Positions 47,652 through 58,487 of a DNA stretch of 64,000 nucleotides are shown piece after piece. Below the pieces are notes generated by a model. The model was not told the origin of the DNA and did not search any database. It saw nothing but the letters and a program-made list of their open reading frames with translations. The translations under genes were made by a program, and so were the position numbers. The first letter of the stretch is position 1; every line of letters begins with the position of its first letter. The stretch comes from Podospora bellae-mahoneyi (lineage: Eukaryota; Ascomycota; Sordariomycetes; Sordariales; Podosporaceae), in the NCBI RefSeq assembly GCF_035222275.1, contig NW_026946359.1:2480001-2544000 (forward strand), given 5' to 3'.

Positions 47652-49469
47652 AGAACAGGAGTCGTGGGAAGCCAGAGGGCGGCGAGACCACGAATAAGAC
47701 TGAGATGACTGCTAAGGCAAGCCTGGGCACAGCGGGGTTGGCCTTGCGGAACCCGCCGCTGGGGTTGCCGAGGGCGGCCTGGAAAAGCTTGACTCGAGCC
47801 AATGCGCCTCACGCAGCATCTGGGATTGGACTCTGAATACGATGCCCCGTGAATGGTGCTCTCAAACCTCTTCATGAGATGCAATTTTTTGTAAACACTC
47901 GCCCTAACCGTTTGAGCCGTTCAAGTCTTGATTTTTAACGTGCTATTATCGGCCCACCAACGGTGCGAAACTATACCAGAACAAACCGTTGCGCCAGTCG
48001 ATCAAAAGTCTGGGGAAGACAGCATGGCTTGATTACGTTCCGTCCTGGCAGTTCTTGTCTCCCACCGCTCCCCGAACGAGTTTTTTTCGCTCATCCTTCG
48101 AGATCCCTGTTGGTCGAAGCACAAAGGACGCAACAGGCATTGCCGGATGGGATGGGATGGTACGTATTAGCAATAATATGCAGCGTGTGTCGCTAAACTA
48201 CCCGTTCGGTAGCATATTTCCCATGGTGTTGCACACAGCCCGCCTGCTATTCGTTGAAATGACTTCTTGCTTGAAATCTCTGAATCCATACGCTTAGCGA
48301 GCTGAGTACGGTGTAAGGGCATATGAGGACCCTGGGGCCAAAGATCTGGCCTCGGTCTTATGTCTTGTATCTCCGGCCTCGTGAGAAGCAAACATGGCAG
48401 ATGCAAGATCCGGGTTCACAAGAGGCAGACAGGAGCAGGGCAGGCCCCGAGCTGTGATATTCTTGGCAGGCACCTTGGCAACGCATGTCAGATCGATCTT
48501 CAACATCGCGGGACAGGGCTGGGCTTCGAGGCGGGGTTTCTCTGTGTGGTCAAAATCGAGCAGAAAATGGAGATTTTTAATAAAAAGTCCAAGTACGCGG
48601 GATGCAACCTGGTAGCACCTGTCTACTTGGGAGAGGTGAAAAGACCGGACTGTCTTTGGTGCAACTTTCCCCGCCCACACCCGACTAAGCTAGAACTTGG
48701 CCAACCTGGGGAAAGGTGAACAACTCGTGAGATGGTGGTGCGCGCACAAGAGCTCATAGATGACGTGTATGAGGTGGAACGTCTACAGGACGAGTACGGG
48801 CATATCAGGAAGATTTGGAAGCTATTCTATGTAGTATGTTGATAGAGCTAACCAAACAGACATTCTCTCGTCATACCCCATCTAACTGGTCAAATTGGAA
48901 AATCACAAGACATGGGTTCAGACAACCTTGTGATCTTTGCGCCCGCCCATGCTCGGTTGCTTGCATGCTGTAGGTGGCAGAGGGTGATCCGAACCCATGT
49001 CTTGTTATTTTCCACTTTGACGAGTGGATGGGGCATCATGGACTCCCATCTCCGATGCCACTGGCGGGGGTCAGGGCCCACTGTCGTTGGGCTGTAGGGC
49101 CCTCCCCGCACTCTCCAGCCCTGTTGCAAGTCCCTGAAACTGCTTGGCAGCGTTCTCACATTTTATGATGGGTTTCATGGGAATGCATCGCTGTTAGACG
49201 TCGACGAGTCATAGAGAAAACAGTGACATGATCACCTGCCTAGCGCATGTTTTCTGTTTCCTGCAAGCTGCTCAGATGACAGTTCGGTGACGAGTGTAAG
49301 GCCCGAAGGATGCATTTGCCCAGCAGAATCACAAGCACCAAGACGGGAAGCCCTTCTTTATCTCGCCGGCACGCCAAGATCCGATGGGACCGCTTGTGAG
49401 ACATTGTACGCCGGCTTGTCGGCGTCCGTCTCTCATAAACATGGCAGTTTCCTATCCAGCAGCAATATC

Positions 49470-51518
49470 ATGAAGTGCTCACCACAGTCTGCTTCTGGCT
49501 CAGATACCAGCAACATGAGGGACATCACCGAACTGCCGCATGACCTCTTTCTCATTGTCATATCTCACCTCTCACCGCGAACCTGCGTGCGATGTCGCTC
49601 CGTTTCCCGCCGATGGCACCACGCCTTTACCGACGAGGCCAACTGCCTCCTGCTCCTACGGTGGAATTTCCCACGATGTCGTGAGATGCGTCTGGCGGCG
49701 CTCCTATCCTCACCCGCCCCTCAGAAATCAGCAGACAACCTCCCTCCCAACCTCAAGGCTGAATTGGTCCAGTTTGCCCAAGTACGCCGCGTTTGGTCGT
49801 CCACCTTTGCCCATGTCGCTCGACGGTACCACCACCTCAACCGGGCCACAGCCCGAGTGGTGGAAAAACTAGACATGGCACCCTCCCAAAACAACCTCTT
49901 CTCCTTTTGGGGTGTGGCCCCCTGGAACCGCTATCTCCGTCTACACGAAAAGACAGCCAGCTTCCACTACCCCGACCCATCATGGTGGTACAGTCAGGAG
50001 GACGGCGTGCTGGTCTACCCTGCCACCCGGCCAGAACGGGACTCACCACCGCTTGAAACAACAGGGCACATCTACCACATAGTTGACCTATCCACCAAAC
50101 GAGAATTCCCCGTCCCGTTCGACGTTAGACAAAAACACATCCGTCGAGTAAGACTAGCCCAGGGAGTTTTGGTCTTTGAATGGGCCGAAGTCCTACCCTA
50201 CCATCAACTCAACGACCGCGAGGTAGTCCACAGGCATTATGTCTCCATCTTTGACGTTCTCCGTCATCCATCCATCACCACCACACACTGCACCTGGTCC
50301 ATAACCTTCCGCTCAGAGTTCAAACTCCACTTCCTCGGCCTCCCCCTCAACCGCTCCGACCGCTTCTTCTCAGCTCACACAGCAACCCACTACGCGGTCT
50401 ACTTTTGGCAACCAAACCGCTCGCTTTATCAAGACGACCCGATAGAACAGCTAGCAGTGTGGGACATTTCTTCCCCATCTCCCTACCGACCATCAGAAGA
50501 CCCAAAAGGGAGGAAACGTCCCAGCGTGGAACGGACACCTTCTCTCCCGACGGGTCTATGGAGCGGTAAATCATCTTCTTCTACCGCCACAACACGCAGC
50601 CCCCCGCAGGCAGACGTGTCAAACGACGCCGCCTCCTCCTCAGACATGGAACAACCCCGCCGCCGGCTTTCGGCCTCACAAACCACCACCGCCCCCGGCC
50701 CGTTTGTTATCAGGCGTATAGCCTGGCCCCAACTAGACTTTTACGGCCTGCGACAACGAGCCACGCCCCAGCTGAGGAGCTTGTCGCTGGATGGGAAGAA
50801 TCTGTATTTCATCGAGGAGGAGCACAGGTGGGCGGATGGGCAGCACTCTAGTCTTTCTCCTCCGAGAGTGCACCTTGTTCGGTCGACTGGTATACCGATT
50901 ATTCCTTTTGATGATCAGGACGACTCTTCCCAGGGTCAGGGTCATGTGGTGCAAGGCCCGGTGTTTCTTGATAGTTGTGGGGCGGATGGGGATGTGAACA
51001 TGAATTTTTGTCGAAGGGTGGCTCCCGCAAGTTCGGTGAGCTTGTGGCCGCCGCCTAGCATTGGGGGTTTGAACGCGGCGAGGGGGAGGGGTTTGATTGA
51101 ACAATTACGGCCCCGGGAGAAGAAGGAGGAAACGTCGGAGTGGAGCGGGATAGCAAAGCATTTGGCGCCGTGCTGGAGGCATGAGGATTTTCCTTATTTG
51201 ACGGTTTCTGAGATGGTCGATGGGGAGGCTGGGGTTAGGGTGAGCGCGAGGCATTGTTTTATGCTGGAGACATTGAGTGTGCATGTCAGGCCGAGGTTGA
51301 CGGTTGGAGGCGAGGGGTTGGAGGAGGGGAAAGGGAAGGTGGACAGGGAGGAGATTGTGAGGAGGACGAGTGTGAAGGAGTTTGGGGTTACGAGGGGGGA
51401 TAAGGGGGAGGAGGTCAATATGTGGGGGGAGTTGCTTGCAAAGGGGCATATCAGTGGGGATGAGAGGTGGGTTGTTGGGGAGGATGAGCAAGGGTTGATA
51501 ACGGTGTTGAGGTTCTAG
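49470..51518 (+). CDS. F-box protein
   Basis: Single exon as called, 682 aa from the first in-frame ATG at 49470; a second ATG 13-15 codons later (before RDITELPHD) is also possible. The F-box is near the N-terminus (about 18-62: ITELPHDLFLIVISHLS, then CRSVSRRWHHAF with the conserved Trp), so the protein probably joins an SCF ubiquitin ligase through Skp1. The rest has no repeats of the Leu-rich or WD40 type that I can identify; it may be a beta-propeller-like or fungus-specific substrate domain. A Ser/Pro/Arg-rich insertion lies at about 395-465. Third codon positions change from C-rich to G-rich near 50760. Open reading continues upstream to 49287 without an ATG, so an upstream exon cannot be excluded. 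Targets unknown. Confidence 0.85.
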   Translation: MKCSPQSASGSDTSNMRDITELPHDLFLIVISHLSPRTCVRCRSVSRRWHHAFTDEANCLLLLRWNFPRCREMRLAALLSSPAPQKSADNLPPNLKAELVQFAQVRRVWSSTFAHVARRYHHLNRATARVVEKLDMAPSQNNLFSFWGVAPWNRYLRLHEKTASFHYPDPSWWYSQEDGVLVYPATRPERDSPPLETTGHIYHIVDLSTKREFPVPFDVRQKHIRRVRLAQGVLVFEWAEVLPYHQLNDREVVHRHYVSIFDVLRHPSITTTHCTWSITFRSEFKLHFLGLPLNRSDRFFSAHTATHYAVYFWQPNRSLYQDDPIEQLAVWDISSPSPYRPSEDPKGRKRPSVERTPSLPTGLWSGKSSSSTATTRSPPQADVSNDAASSSDMEQPRRRLSASQTTTAPGPFVIRRIAWPQLDFYGLRQRATPQLRSLSLDGKNLYFIEEEHRWADGQHSSLSPPRVHLVRSTGIPIIPFDDQDDSSQGQGHVVQGPVFLDSCGADGDVNMNFCRRVAPASSVSLWPPPSIGGLNAARGRGLIEQLRPREKKEETSEWSGIAKHLAPCWRHEDFPYLTVSEMVDGEAGVRVSARHCFMLETLSVHVRPRLTVGGEGLEEGKGKVDREEIVRRTSVKEFGVTRGDKGEEVNMWGELLAKGHISGDERWVVGEDEQGLITVLRF

Positions 51519-52132
51519 GTGAGTGATAGGGTCTGCACTGGCAAATTTGGGATGAGCTGATTCTTTGGTTCTATTATCATCATAACATGACGTGTGTGTG
51601 GATAAAGCCTAGGTGGCTTTGAAATCGATCGGCTGTTGTTGGGCTTTGCCAGCATTCAGGGGCTGTTCAGGGGTTCAGCACGACTTCCAAAGAGCAAACA
51701 CAAACAGCCGCAATTAAAATCCCAATGCAATAAGCTTTATCTCATATTGTACAATGGTATCAATAAAAGTAAAAAGAATAAATGAACATGTTTCTCGAAA
51801 GAAAAAAAGAAAAGTATCCATCCCACAATTCCCCATCCACCCTTCGTTTTGTGTGTGCGCGTGATGATGACAATGATGATCAACAAAAACAAAACGCCTG
51901 CTTCGCCCCCTATTCTTCAAAAAACACGGCGGGAACGAAAAGCAAAAACACCCCATACGCCTTTTTAGTCAAAGAATACAGGTTCCAACCTCTCTCGTGT
52001 AAAATCGTCATCTTTAACGATCAACCAACCAACACCGCGCGCCACCCCCTCCCTATCAATGCAGGACAACATCCATCCGGCCTTGCGGCAGCCTCCTCTC
52101 TCTCTCCCTGATAATATGACCTCACCCAAAAA
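51519..52132. other. Convergent 3' region, F-box / flavoprotein
   Basis: 614 bp between convergent stop codons, AT-rich around 51700-51830. No gene seen. Confidence 0.6.
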
Positions 52133-54329
52133 TTATGACGCAGCAGCAGCAGGCACCTGCAAGAACCGGTCATAATACGTGTCCAGCCACTTGGCCGCCT
52201 CCTCACCCGCATCGTCAATACTGCTGTCCCACCTCCCAATCGACCCTACGTACCCATCTGGTCTGACATTGACAATGGCCACCTCCCCGGGCCCGAGACT
52301 GCCGAGCCACTTGTTGGTGCAGAGCGTGCCCCGAGTATCCTGCTCGGGAATGTCGTCCAGGTAGAAAGTCCACTTGCTGTCTTGCAAGAGGGCGGGCAAG
52401 TCGCTGACTTCGATTTCGGATTTGGGCATGGTTGCTATTATTTGCGGTCAGTATCGCTCAAAAAGAAGAGAAAAAAGAATTGCTGCGAGAGAAGAACTTA
52501 CTGATCAAACCAAAAGTAAACAAATGGCTCACAGCCGTATACCTCTCCGGCCTGAGATAAATATCCTCCGGCGCCGGCACCCTCGGCTGCTTCGCATAGC
52601 TGACACTCGCCGCCGCACTCAACTGGTTCACCAGCGCATCCGGCGACGCAATCGCCTGGCAGAACGTCTCCAAGAAAATCCTCGACTGATGCACGTCCCA
52701 CATCAAAAGATAAATCCTAAACTGCCCCAGCATCGGAATATCCAGCTGGATATCCACCGGGTTCGAGTCCAAATACCTCGTCACCTTCGCCGGCGGCAGC
52801 AAACACCCCGGCTTCGCCTCTCCCATCACCCAGCTGTGCGCTTCCACCATATTGATCGCATTCTCGCCGTACTCCGCACCAATCCCGCTAATAAACCTCA
52901 CATTGGTCTTGAAGTTCTCCGCCAGCGCAACCGCATCACCGCCTGCGATTTGGTTCGCATGCTCGTAGTCAAAGTTGACCAAATCCAACGCAATCTTCCT
53001 TCTCTCCTCCTCATAACTAGCCAAAAGCGTCTGCTTCGCCAGCCCTCTCGACGCCAAGTTCAGCTTCCACGCCAGGTTCCACGCATCATGCATAGAGGTA
53101 TTCATACCCTGCGCAGCCTTGGGTGAGTGGGTATGACTGGCATCTCCAGCCAAAAACGCCCTCAAGTGGTTATCGCAGAACCTGCTCGCAACCCTCTGAC
53201 CGATTTGGTACCTACCAAACCATTCGATATACTTCCACCCAACCTCGAATGGCGCCATGATTTCTTTGGCACGCTGCATGACGAACTCTTGACCGAGCTG
53301 GTTCCGGTCGCCCTTAGGCCCGGCCTTCAGCTCGATGTAAAACCGTGTCATGTTACGTTCACGCGGAATGATCAGGATTGACCCATGTTCCTGGGAATAC
53401 ACCAATGTCTTGGACCAGATATCCGGGAAGTCGGTCTGCAGCTCTCCGTCGAGGACACCCCAGACCGAGGACTGCGACATGCCCACGGGCTTCGCATCAG
53501 GAATGCTCTTTCGAACCTTTGAATGCGCGCCATCGCCTATGAGAAGAGATATCACAGTCAGTTTTTCATCTGATGTTTTTGTAGACTCGGAAACAAGAAA
53601 AAGAAAGTCACCCACAGCCAACAAGATATTGTGTCAGCAGCGTCTTCCGGTCTTGTGTCACGTTCGCACGGCAATTGACCTGGAGCGGCCCACCCTTGCT
53701 GTCACAGACGCTATACGAGTCGAAAGCGTGATTCCTCCGCACTTCGACACCGCGCTTCTTCAGATCCTCAATAAACAGGGCCTCGACCATGCCCTGGTGC
53801 ACCAAAAGAATATATGGGTCCAGCACATCAATCACGGGTGGGTAGTGGACTTCGCGGCCGAGTCGATGAAGGGGCTCCTCCGGTGTACTTCGCCAAAAGG
53901 CAATATCGTAGACTCGAACGCCGCGCTGGAGCAGGGGATCTGCCAGTCGCATCTGCCGGAAAGTCTCAATTGTTTTTGGTTGCAGGCCATCAGCTCTGGA
54001 GGGAGGTGTTAGGATTCATGAAACTTCCAATACGGCGCAACTCAACCCAGACAACAGGAAACAAGAATAACAAGGAATCAAACTTGCCTTCCCACTGGGG
54101 TTTGGTCAGCCCTGTCATCCACCACCTCTACCTTGATGCCCCAACGGCCCAGGTTGGTTGCCAGCATCAAGCCGGCCGGACCAGCACCGACAACGCACAC
54201 CTGGCACTCAATGGCCGCCTCAGGCATGCTCCTCAGCAGGGAGAGGCGGTCGACACATTCGGCAGTCTCCATGCGGTCTTCACTGATTTGGTCCTCAGTG
54301 GGCTTCTCGAGAACAGCGGCGGGAGCCAT
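52133..54329 (-). CDS. FAD-dependent aromatic hydroxylase, phenol 2-monooxygenase type
   Basis: NADPH- and FAD-dependent hydroxylation of phenolic rings. Exons 54329-54088, 53995-53616, 53536-52502 and 52434-52133, total 652 aa, the usual length for phenol hydroxylase-like enzymes. FAD site GAGPAGLM near residue 55; the joins rebuild PVGRADGLQPKTIETF and LVGCDGAHSKVRK; the second FAD motif is LAGDASHTHSP near 335. A C-terminal thioredoxin-fold dimerisation domain follows (about 450-645, ending after VAIVNVRPDGYVGS). Intron 1 (92 bp) has a GC donor (AG-GCAAGT), branch CCTAAC; introns 2 and 3 (79 and 67 bp) are GT-AG. The start at 54329 has a near-perfect context (GCCGCCATGG); an in-frame ATG at 54470 would add 47 Pro/Ser-rich residues. 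The substrate (phenol, salicylate, hydroxybenzoate or other) cannot be read from sequence. Confidence 0.93.
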
Positions 54330-54923
54330 GGCGGCTGGCGAACCGCTGGGGGGTTGGCTCGGGGGAGGAACGGACGGGGACAGGAAAAAGGGGGTCTGGC
54401 GGGGTGGTTGCAAAGGGCCTTCCGTCTTTAAACCGCTGGGAAGGTCGTTGCTGGGGGTTCCGAACACCATCCGAGAAAGGGAATCCGTCCTTGGGGACCC
54501 AATGTACAGCCGGCCGGGGGGGGAGGGGAGGGGGAGAGTTGACAGGTCTCGGTGACAGTAAAGTGGGACGGCGCTGACCGCACGCGAGGCGCAGGGTTGG
54601 CGGGGGATGGCGGGGGGAGGGAAGGATGGAGAGCACCGCAATAGGTGAAACGGAGTGTCTAGAAGGTAGTGGATCGAAATCGGATTGGACAGACAGACAG
54701 ACAGATACCTGGGAGGCACTGATCGGGAGGGTTGGCTTGGGAATGGGCGGACCAGTCGGCTGGGACAGGATCTGGGTGGACAGTTGCAAAATTCGTTCGT
54801 TTCCAGATTCTCTGCAACGCTGTCTGTTGTGGGTGGTTCACAGTTTTCGTCGGGGTTGGGACGGAGAGAGTGCCACTGTCGGTTGTGTGCGTGTGTGGTC
54901 TTCTGTGGTGCATGTGGATGTAA

Positions 54924-54948
54924 GGCGAGGGCGAGGGCGAGGGCGAGG
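54924..54948. repeat. GGCGAG tandem repeat, about four units
   Basis: Four 6-bp units, G-rich on the plus strand, about 600 bp upstream of the flavoprotein start codon. Confidence 0.9.
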
Positions 54949-56012
54949 AGGTGATGGTGGGACGAGAGATCTGCAACAGCTAAGGTAAGGTAGAAGCTAG
55001 TGGATATCACGCCAGAGGGTGTTGCCCTGTTCTTGGGGTCTTGGACAGGCGTGTCTAGAGTTTGGAGGCCGTGATTCCTGTGCTCTCAGCCAGTTGGATC
55101 TTTAGGGAAGATGCGGAACAGAGACATGGCGTCGCCAATTCCTGTTGAGTTCGAGGTGGGAAGTTTTGGCTGGTGTGCGGATACCCGTTTGACATGCCAT
55201 GTTGCGATGCAGCTTCCAGCATGGGTGGGCTGATTCAACACAGCGGATGATCTGATCTGGCCGCCGCGGCGCCCAAGGGGCTCTCATAAGCCCCTCTTGA
55301 TTGGTTGACACCGCTGAGGCCCAGACCACTCGGCACGGAACCATGGGGCGAGCCCGCAAAAGACGCACAGGCCAGTCTGGCGCCACCCCTCCAGACCACC
55401 ACCGCGGGGCACTGGGCTCCATCTAGAAGTTCCTCACAAACCGTTGCCAAGATATGGGAAAACTTTTGGTTATGAACAAGTCGATTTGACAATTGCATCT
55501 CAATTTTTCTTTTTGGTCATGACTTTTCCCTTGGTGTTTTTCACTCTTCCAGAACTTCTGGAGGGAAAAGTGCACTCCCCTCCCAATCCCAATCTGGCAG
55601 CCATCGACGTGTACGTTCCCCTCCCTCAGCAGATCAGAGCAGATCATCGTGTCACTTTGTTTGTAATCTGGATAGTGCTGTCGCAAACATCGTTCGATAC
55701 CAAGACCCATTGACCTCCCCTCAATGGTGAGGCTCGGGGCTCCGAACTGACCGCTCTTCTTATCCCGAAATTCCCTTTCTAATATGCGTGCTATCCAATT
55801 GGCTCGCTCTCTCATTCAAAGCACAGAGAGAGATAAGCGAGTCATTCAAACCGAGACATTGGCATATCACTTTCTTCAACAACAGACAGGAGACTTGCAT
55901 TCCTCAGCCTTGTTTGCAAAAGGTTGACTGCCTCTAAGCCGCTATCATAAAAACCCATGACTATAATAAACCCTCTAAAACTCCATAAACAGCGTGCTAA
56001 TGATGAACAATG

Positions 56013-56038
56013 AACCCTGTTAACCCTGTTAACCCTGA
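56013..56038. repeat. AACCCTGTT tandem repeat, 2.7 units
   Basis: Two perfect 9-bp units and a partial third. It resembles but is not the telomere repeat TTAGGG/CCCTAA. Confidence 0.85.
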
Positions 56039-56833
56039 CCAGAACACTTCATCTCGATGCTTGTTTCTCCTTTTCCTATGCTGTCCACGCTCCATGCCAT
56101 GCCATGTCGAGAGAAAGAAGAAAACGGAATGGGTATTTTGATGTGTCGTCAAATTGAAATGCGTAAAAGAAAAGAAAACAGGAGAGATTCCGTGTGCCTG
56201 TTGATATCAGAAGACAGAGTCAGGAGACAGAGTCAGGAATTCCATTTCATTAAAATCGAAGAAAAGGTTTTGGGGATAAAGATTTACCAGCAAGAGAAAA
56301 GAGACACTCCACTAGCCGAGGAAGTTGTCTTGGCCTCCCCCATCTTGAATTCCTTCTCCACTGCGGCTCTTGCAGGCCCTCATCTTCGTGTGTTGACGGT
56401 GTTCGGGATGCTGTCTGGGATCGTGCTGAGATCGAGTGCTTGAAACGATCATCAAAGGATCGTGACGCTCATAAAAAAGAGCAGGGACATCATTTGTTTT
56501 TGTGATTTTCATTTTTATCGCAATGAGAAGAGACCGAAAAGGAGGTAGACGCGCTGAAAGGCAAGACTGGGTATCAGAAGCAGTTGGTCAGCTGTTGGTC
56601 CGTGATGTTGTTTTGGTGGGTAAGGGGTGATGGGCTGACTTACACCGGATCTAAGCTTTCCTAATCGGGAAGCAGGCCGCATCCTGGGGCCAGTCGACGT
56701 CGATGTGCAATCTGCATCTTTTTTCTTTTTTGTGTATGTAGATGTTAGCAACACAACATGTCTTTATGTGTGATGTTGTTTTATTTATACCTTTTATTCA
56801 TCATGAAATGTTTGACGAGGTCCTCAGAACCGA

Positions 56834-57088
56834 TTAGGCCTCAGAATCATAGCTGATAAATTCATTATCAGAGTTGACATCAAAGACTTGAAGCAAGGCT
56901 TTCTTGTTAGAGCGATGCTGCTTGCGAGTCTTCGTCTTCTGCTTGACAAGGAGCTTGCTACAGCCTGACCAGCCCACGTTGGCCTCAGCCTTGGTCATGA
57001 CGATGCTGTCAACCTCATCATCGTGATGAAGGTTCTGGCTAGCTGGGCCAGCGAAGAAAAGAGTGCTGTTGACGGTCATGGTGTTCAT
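56834..57088 (-). CDS. Possible small protein, 84 aa
   Basis: A complete single frame with ATG, 84 codons and TAA. Residues 1-30 are polar with an acidic patch (HHDDEVD), the middle is strongly basic (about 48-62, KQKTKTRKQHRSNKK), and the last 16 residues are acidic (FDVNSDNEFISYDSEA). There is no signal peptide or membrane segment. A TATATA-type sequence lies on the minus strand at about 57304-57310, some 220 bp upstream. The order basic then acidic tail and the normal codon use make it more convincing than other short frames here, but I recognise no family, and chance cannot be excluded. Confidence 0.4.
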   Translation of the reverse strand: MNTMTVNSTLFFAGPASQNLHHDDEVDSIVMTKAEANVGWSGCSKLLVKQKTKTRKQHRSNKKALLQVFDVNSDNEFISYDSEA

Positions 57089-58487
57089 ACTGTTGTCCTT
57101 GCTCCTAGGTGGTTTGTTTACTTGATCTAGAGGCCTGGAAGGAGACTGAAAACGATACTAGTGATGGATGAAGCTGAAGAGGTAGGAATCTGGAGATATT
57201 TGCTGAAGGCGTAGCGAGGTGAGACTGTCAAGATCAAGGAGGAGGATGAGGTTTTGGGTGTAGAAGGAAAAGACAAGTCCAGGCCGGAAAAAACAACACT
57301 GGAATATATAGGTAGATATTTCCAGCTGTCACAACTGCCTCGTTTTAGCTTCCCATTGTCCTGGCCACGTGTGAGCACTATCTGCGTGACTGTCCCTGTT
57401 ACGACTGCTAAGATCAACTTCAGACGGTGAAGACATTAGCCAGAAGGTGCTAGTCACCGAGTCAACAAAGGAGCGTCTGATCTTGATATTAGACAGGTGT
57501 ACGCATTATGGTCCTATAAAGCAGCTTGGGTGGGCTTTCCCTCAATAAATATGTGGGCCTTTCCATCAAGTCTATCGCCTCCTGCTGTACGTCCGTAAAC
57601 TCATGATAATCGTTGCCTGAAATAAAGGGTCACCGTGTTTTAGAAGTTCAGATGATTACGAAAGGCAGTCACGGTGAGCACGCAAAAAACAATAAAACCT
57701 GAAGCAAGTTGAATAGAACAATAGCAAGAATACGTTGTCACAGGCAGGACTGACTCCGCTATCTAGTAGCATAGCGAACTGCTATTACAGGCGGTTGGTA
57801 TTTATCCGAGGTCTTCGTTGTGAATTCACACTCCCACGGGTGTTTTGCTTATGGATTCTTCCTCTCAAGAGCCTCTTCAGGTTACACTTGTTTCAGCTAG
57901 CAAAATCAGCCACCAAGAGCATCTTTCTAGACGATGTGCAGTTTTAGACAGCTCGATATAGTTCACGATGTTGAATTCCATGTCACATTGGCCCACTGGA
58001 ATGGATATCAAAGCTCTGGAATGCACCCTACATTCCTCGCTAACCATATCCAACTACCGGTAGACGGCCCGTCCCGTTACCAAGACGTTGGGCCCTCAAG
58101 GAACGGGCCCCAGATTCGGCATCCTCGGGAATCACAGGCTGTCTTTGAAACGCCTTAGGATATCAAGTCAAAATTTTCAGTAGCACAAGTAAGAAAACAC
58201 TGTCACAAATTTCCTCGTGCCATGTTCTCGGTCACGTTTCTCCTGTCCTACATGATTATTGCCGAACAAAGCCCTCGGTCCTGTGAGTCAACCTTGACAA
58301 ACACTCCTGCCTTTCAATACCTGAAACCACCAGGCTGGCAGCTTCCGAAAAAAAAAAAAGAAAAAAAAAAACAAGTTCCGCTGCGTGCTTGTTTCAAGTC
58401 AACAAAGAGTTTTACCCCTGAGATTAGGTACTCCGCTACTATCAACGTCACCCACCCCCATCGCCAGAGCAACCACTTCCCCCTACC
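57089..58487. other. Gene-free region between small ORF and SDR
   Basis: 1.4 kb, AT-richer than most of the window. An A-rich stretch lies at about 58348-58371. Frames here (for example 57934-58158 plus, 58222-58551 plus) show no features of known proteins. The right end is probably the 3' UTR of the SDR at 58488. Confidence 0.5.

Larger units (their letters stand above)
47243..49469. other. Divergent intergenic region, palF / F-box gene
   Basis: 2.2 kb with both promoters. Features: a 7-bp tandem repeat (47361-47394), a run of 13 G (47435-47447), and the GCCAAG cluster (47578-47651), with more CTTGGC cores at about 48462, 48474, 48694 and 49142. Several frames up to 139 aa are artefacts of GC-rich sequence. 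The F-box leader contains out-of-frame ATGs. Confidence 0.55.
54330..56833. other. 2.5-kb gene-free region upstream of the flavoprotein
   Basis: The first 700 bp are open in the flavoprotein frame but Pro/Ser/His-rich and probably leader or promoter DNA. Simple repeats include GACA units near 54690-54706, GCGAGG units at 54924-54948, AACCCTGTT units at 56013-56038 and a doubled AGACAGAGTCAGG near 56212-56236. No frame here has a recognised signature, including 56057-56443 (+). Confidence 0.5.

Noticed and set aside
52750-52775. GGTTCGAGTCC-like box, as in a tRNA T-loop
   Set aside because: It lies inside the flavoprotein exon and no cloverleaf partner stems were seen.
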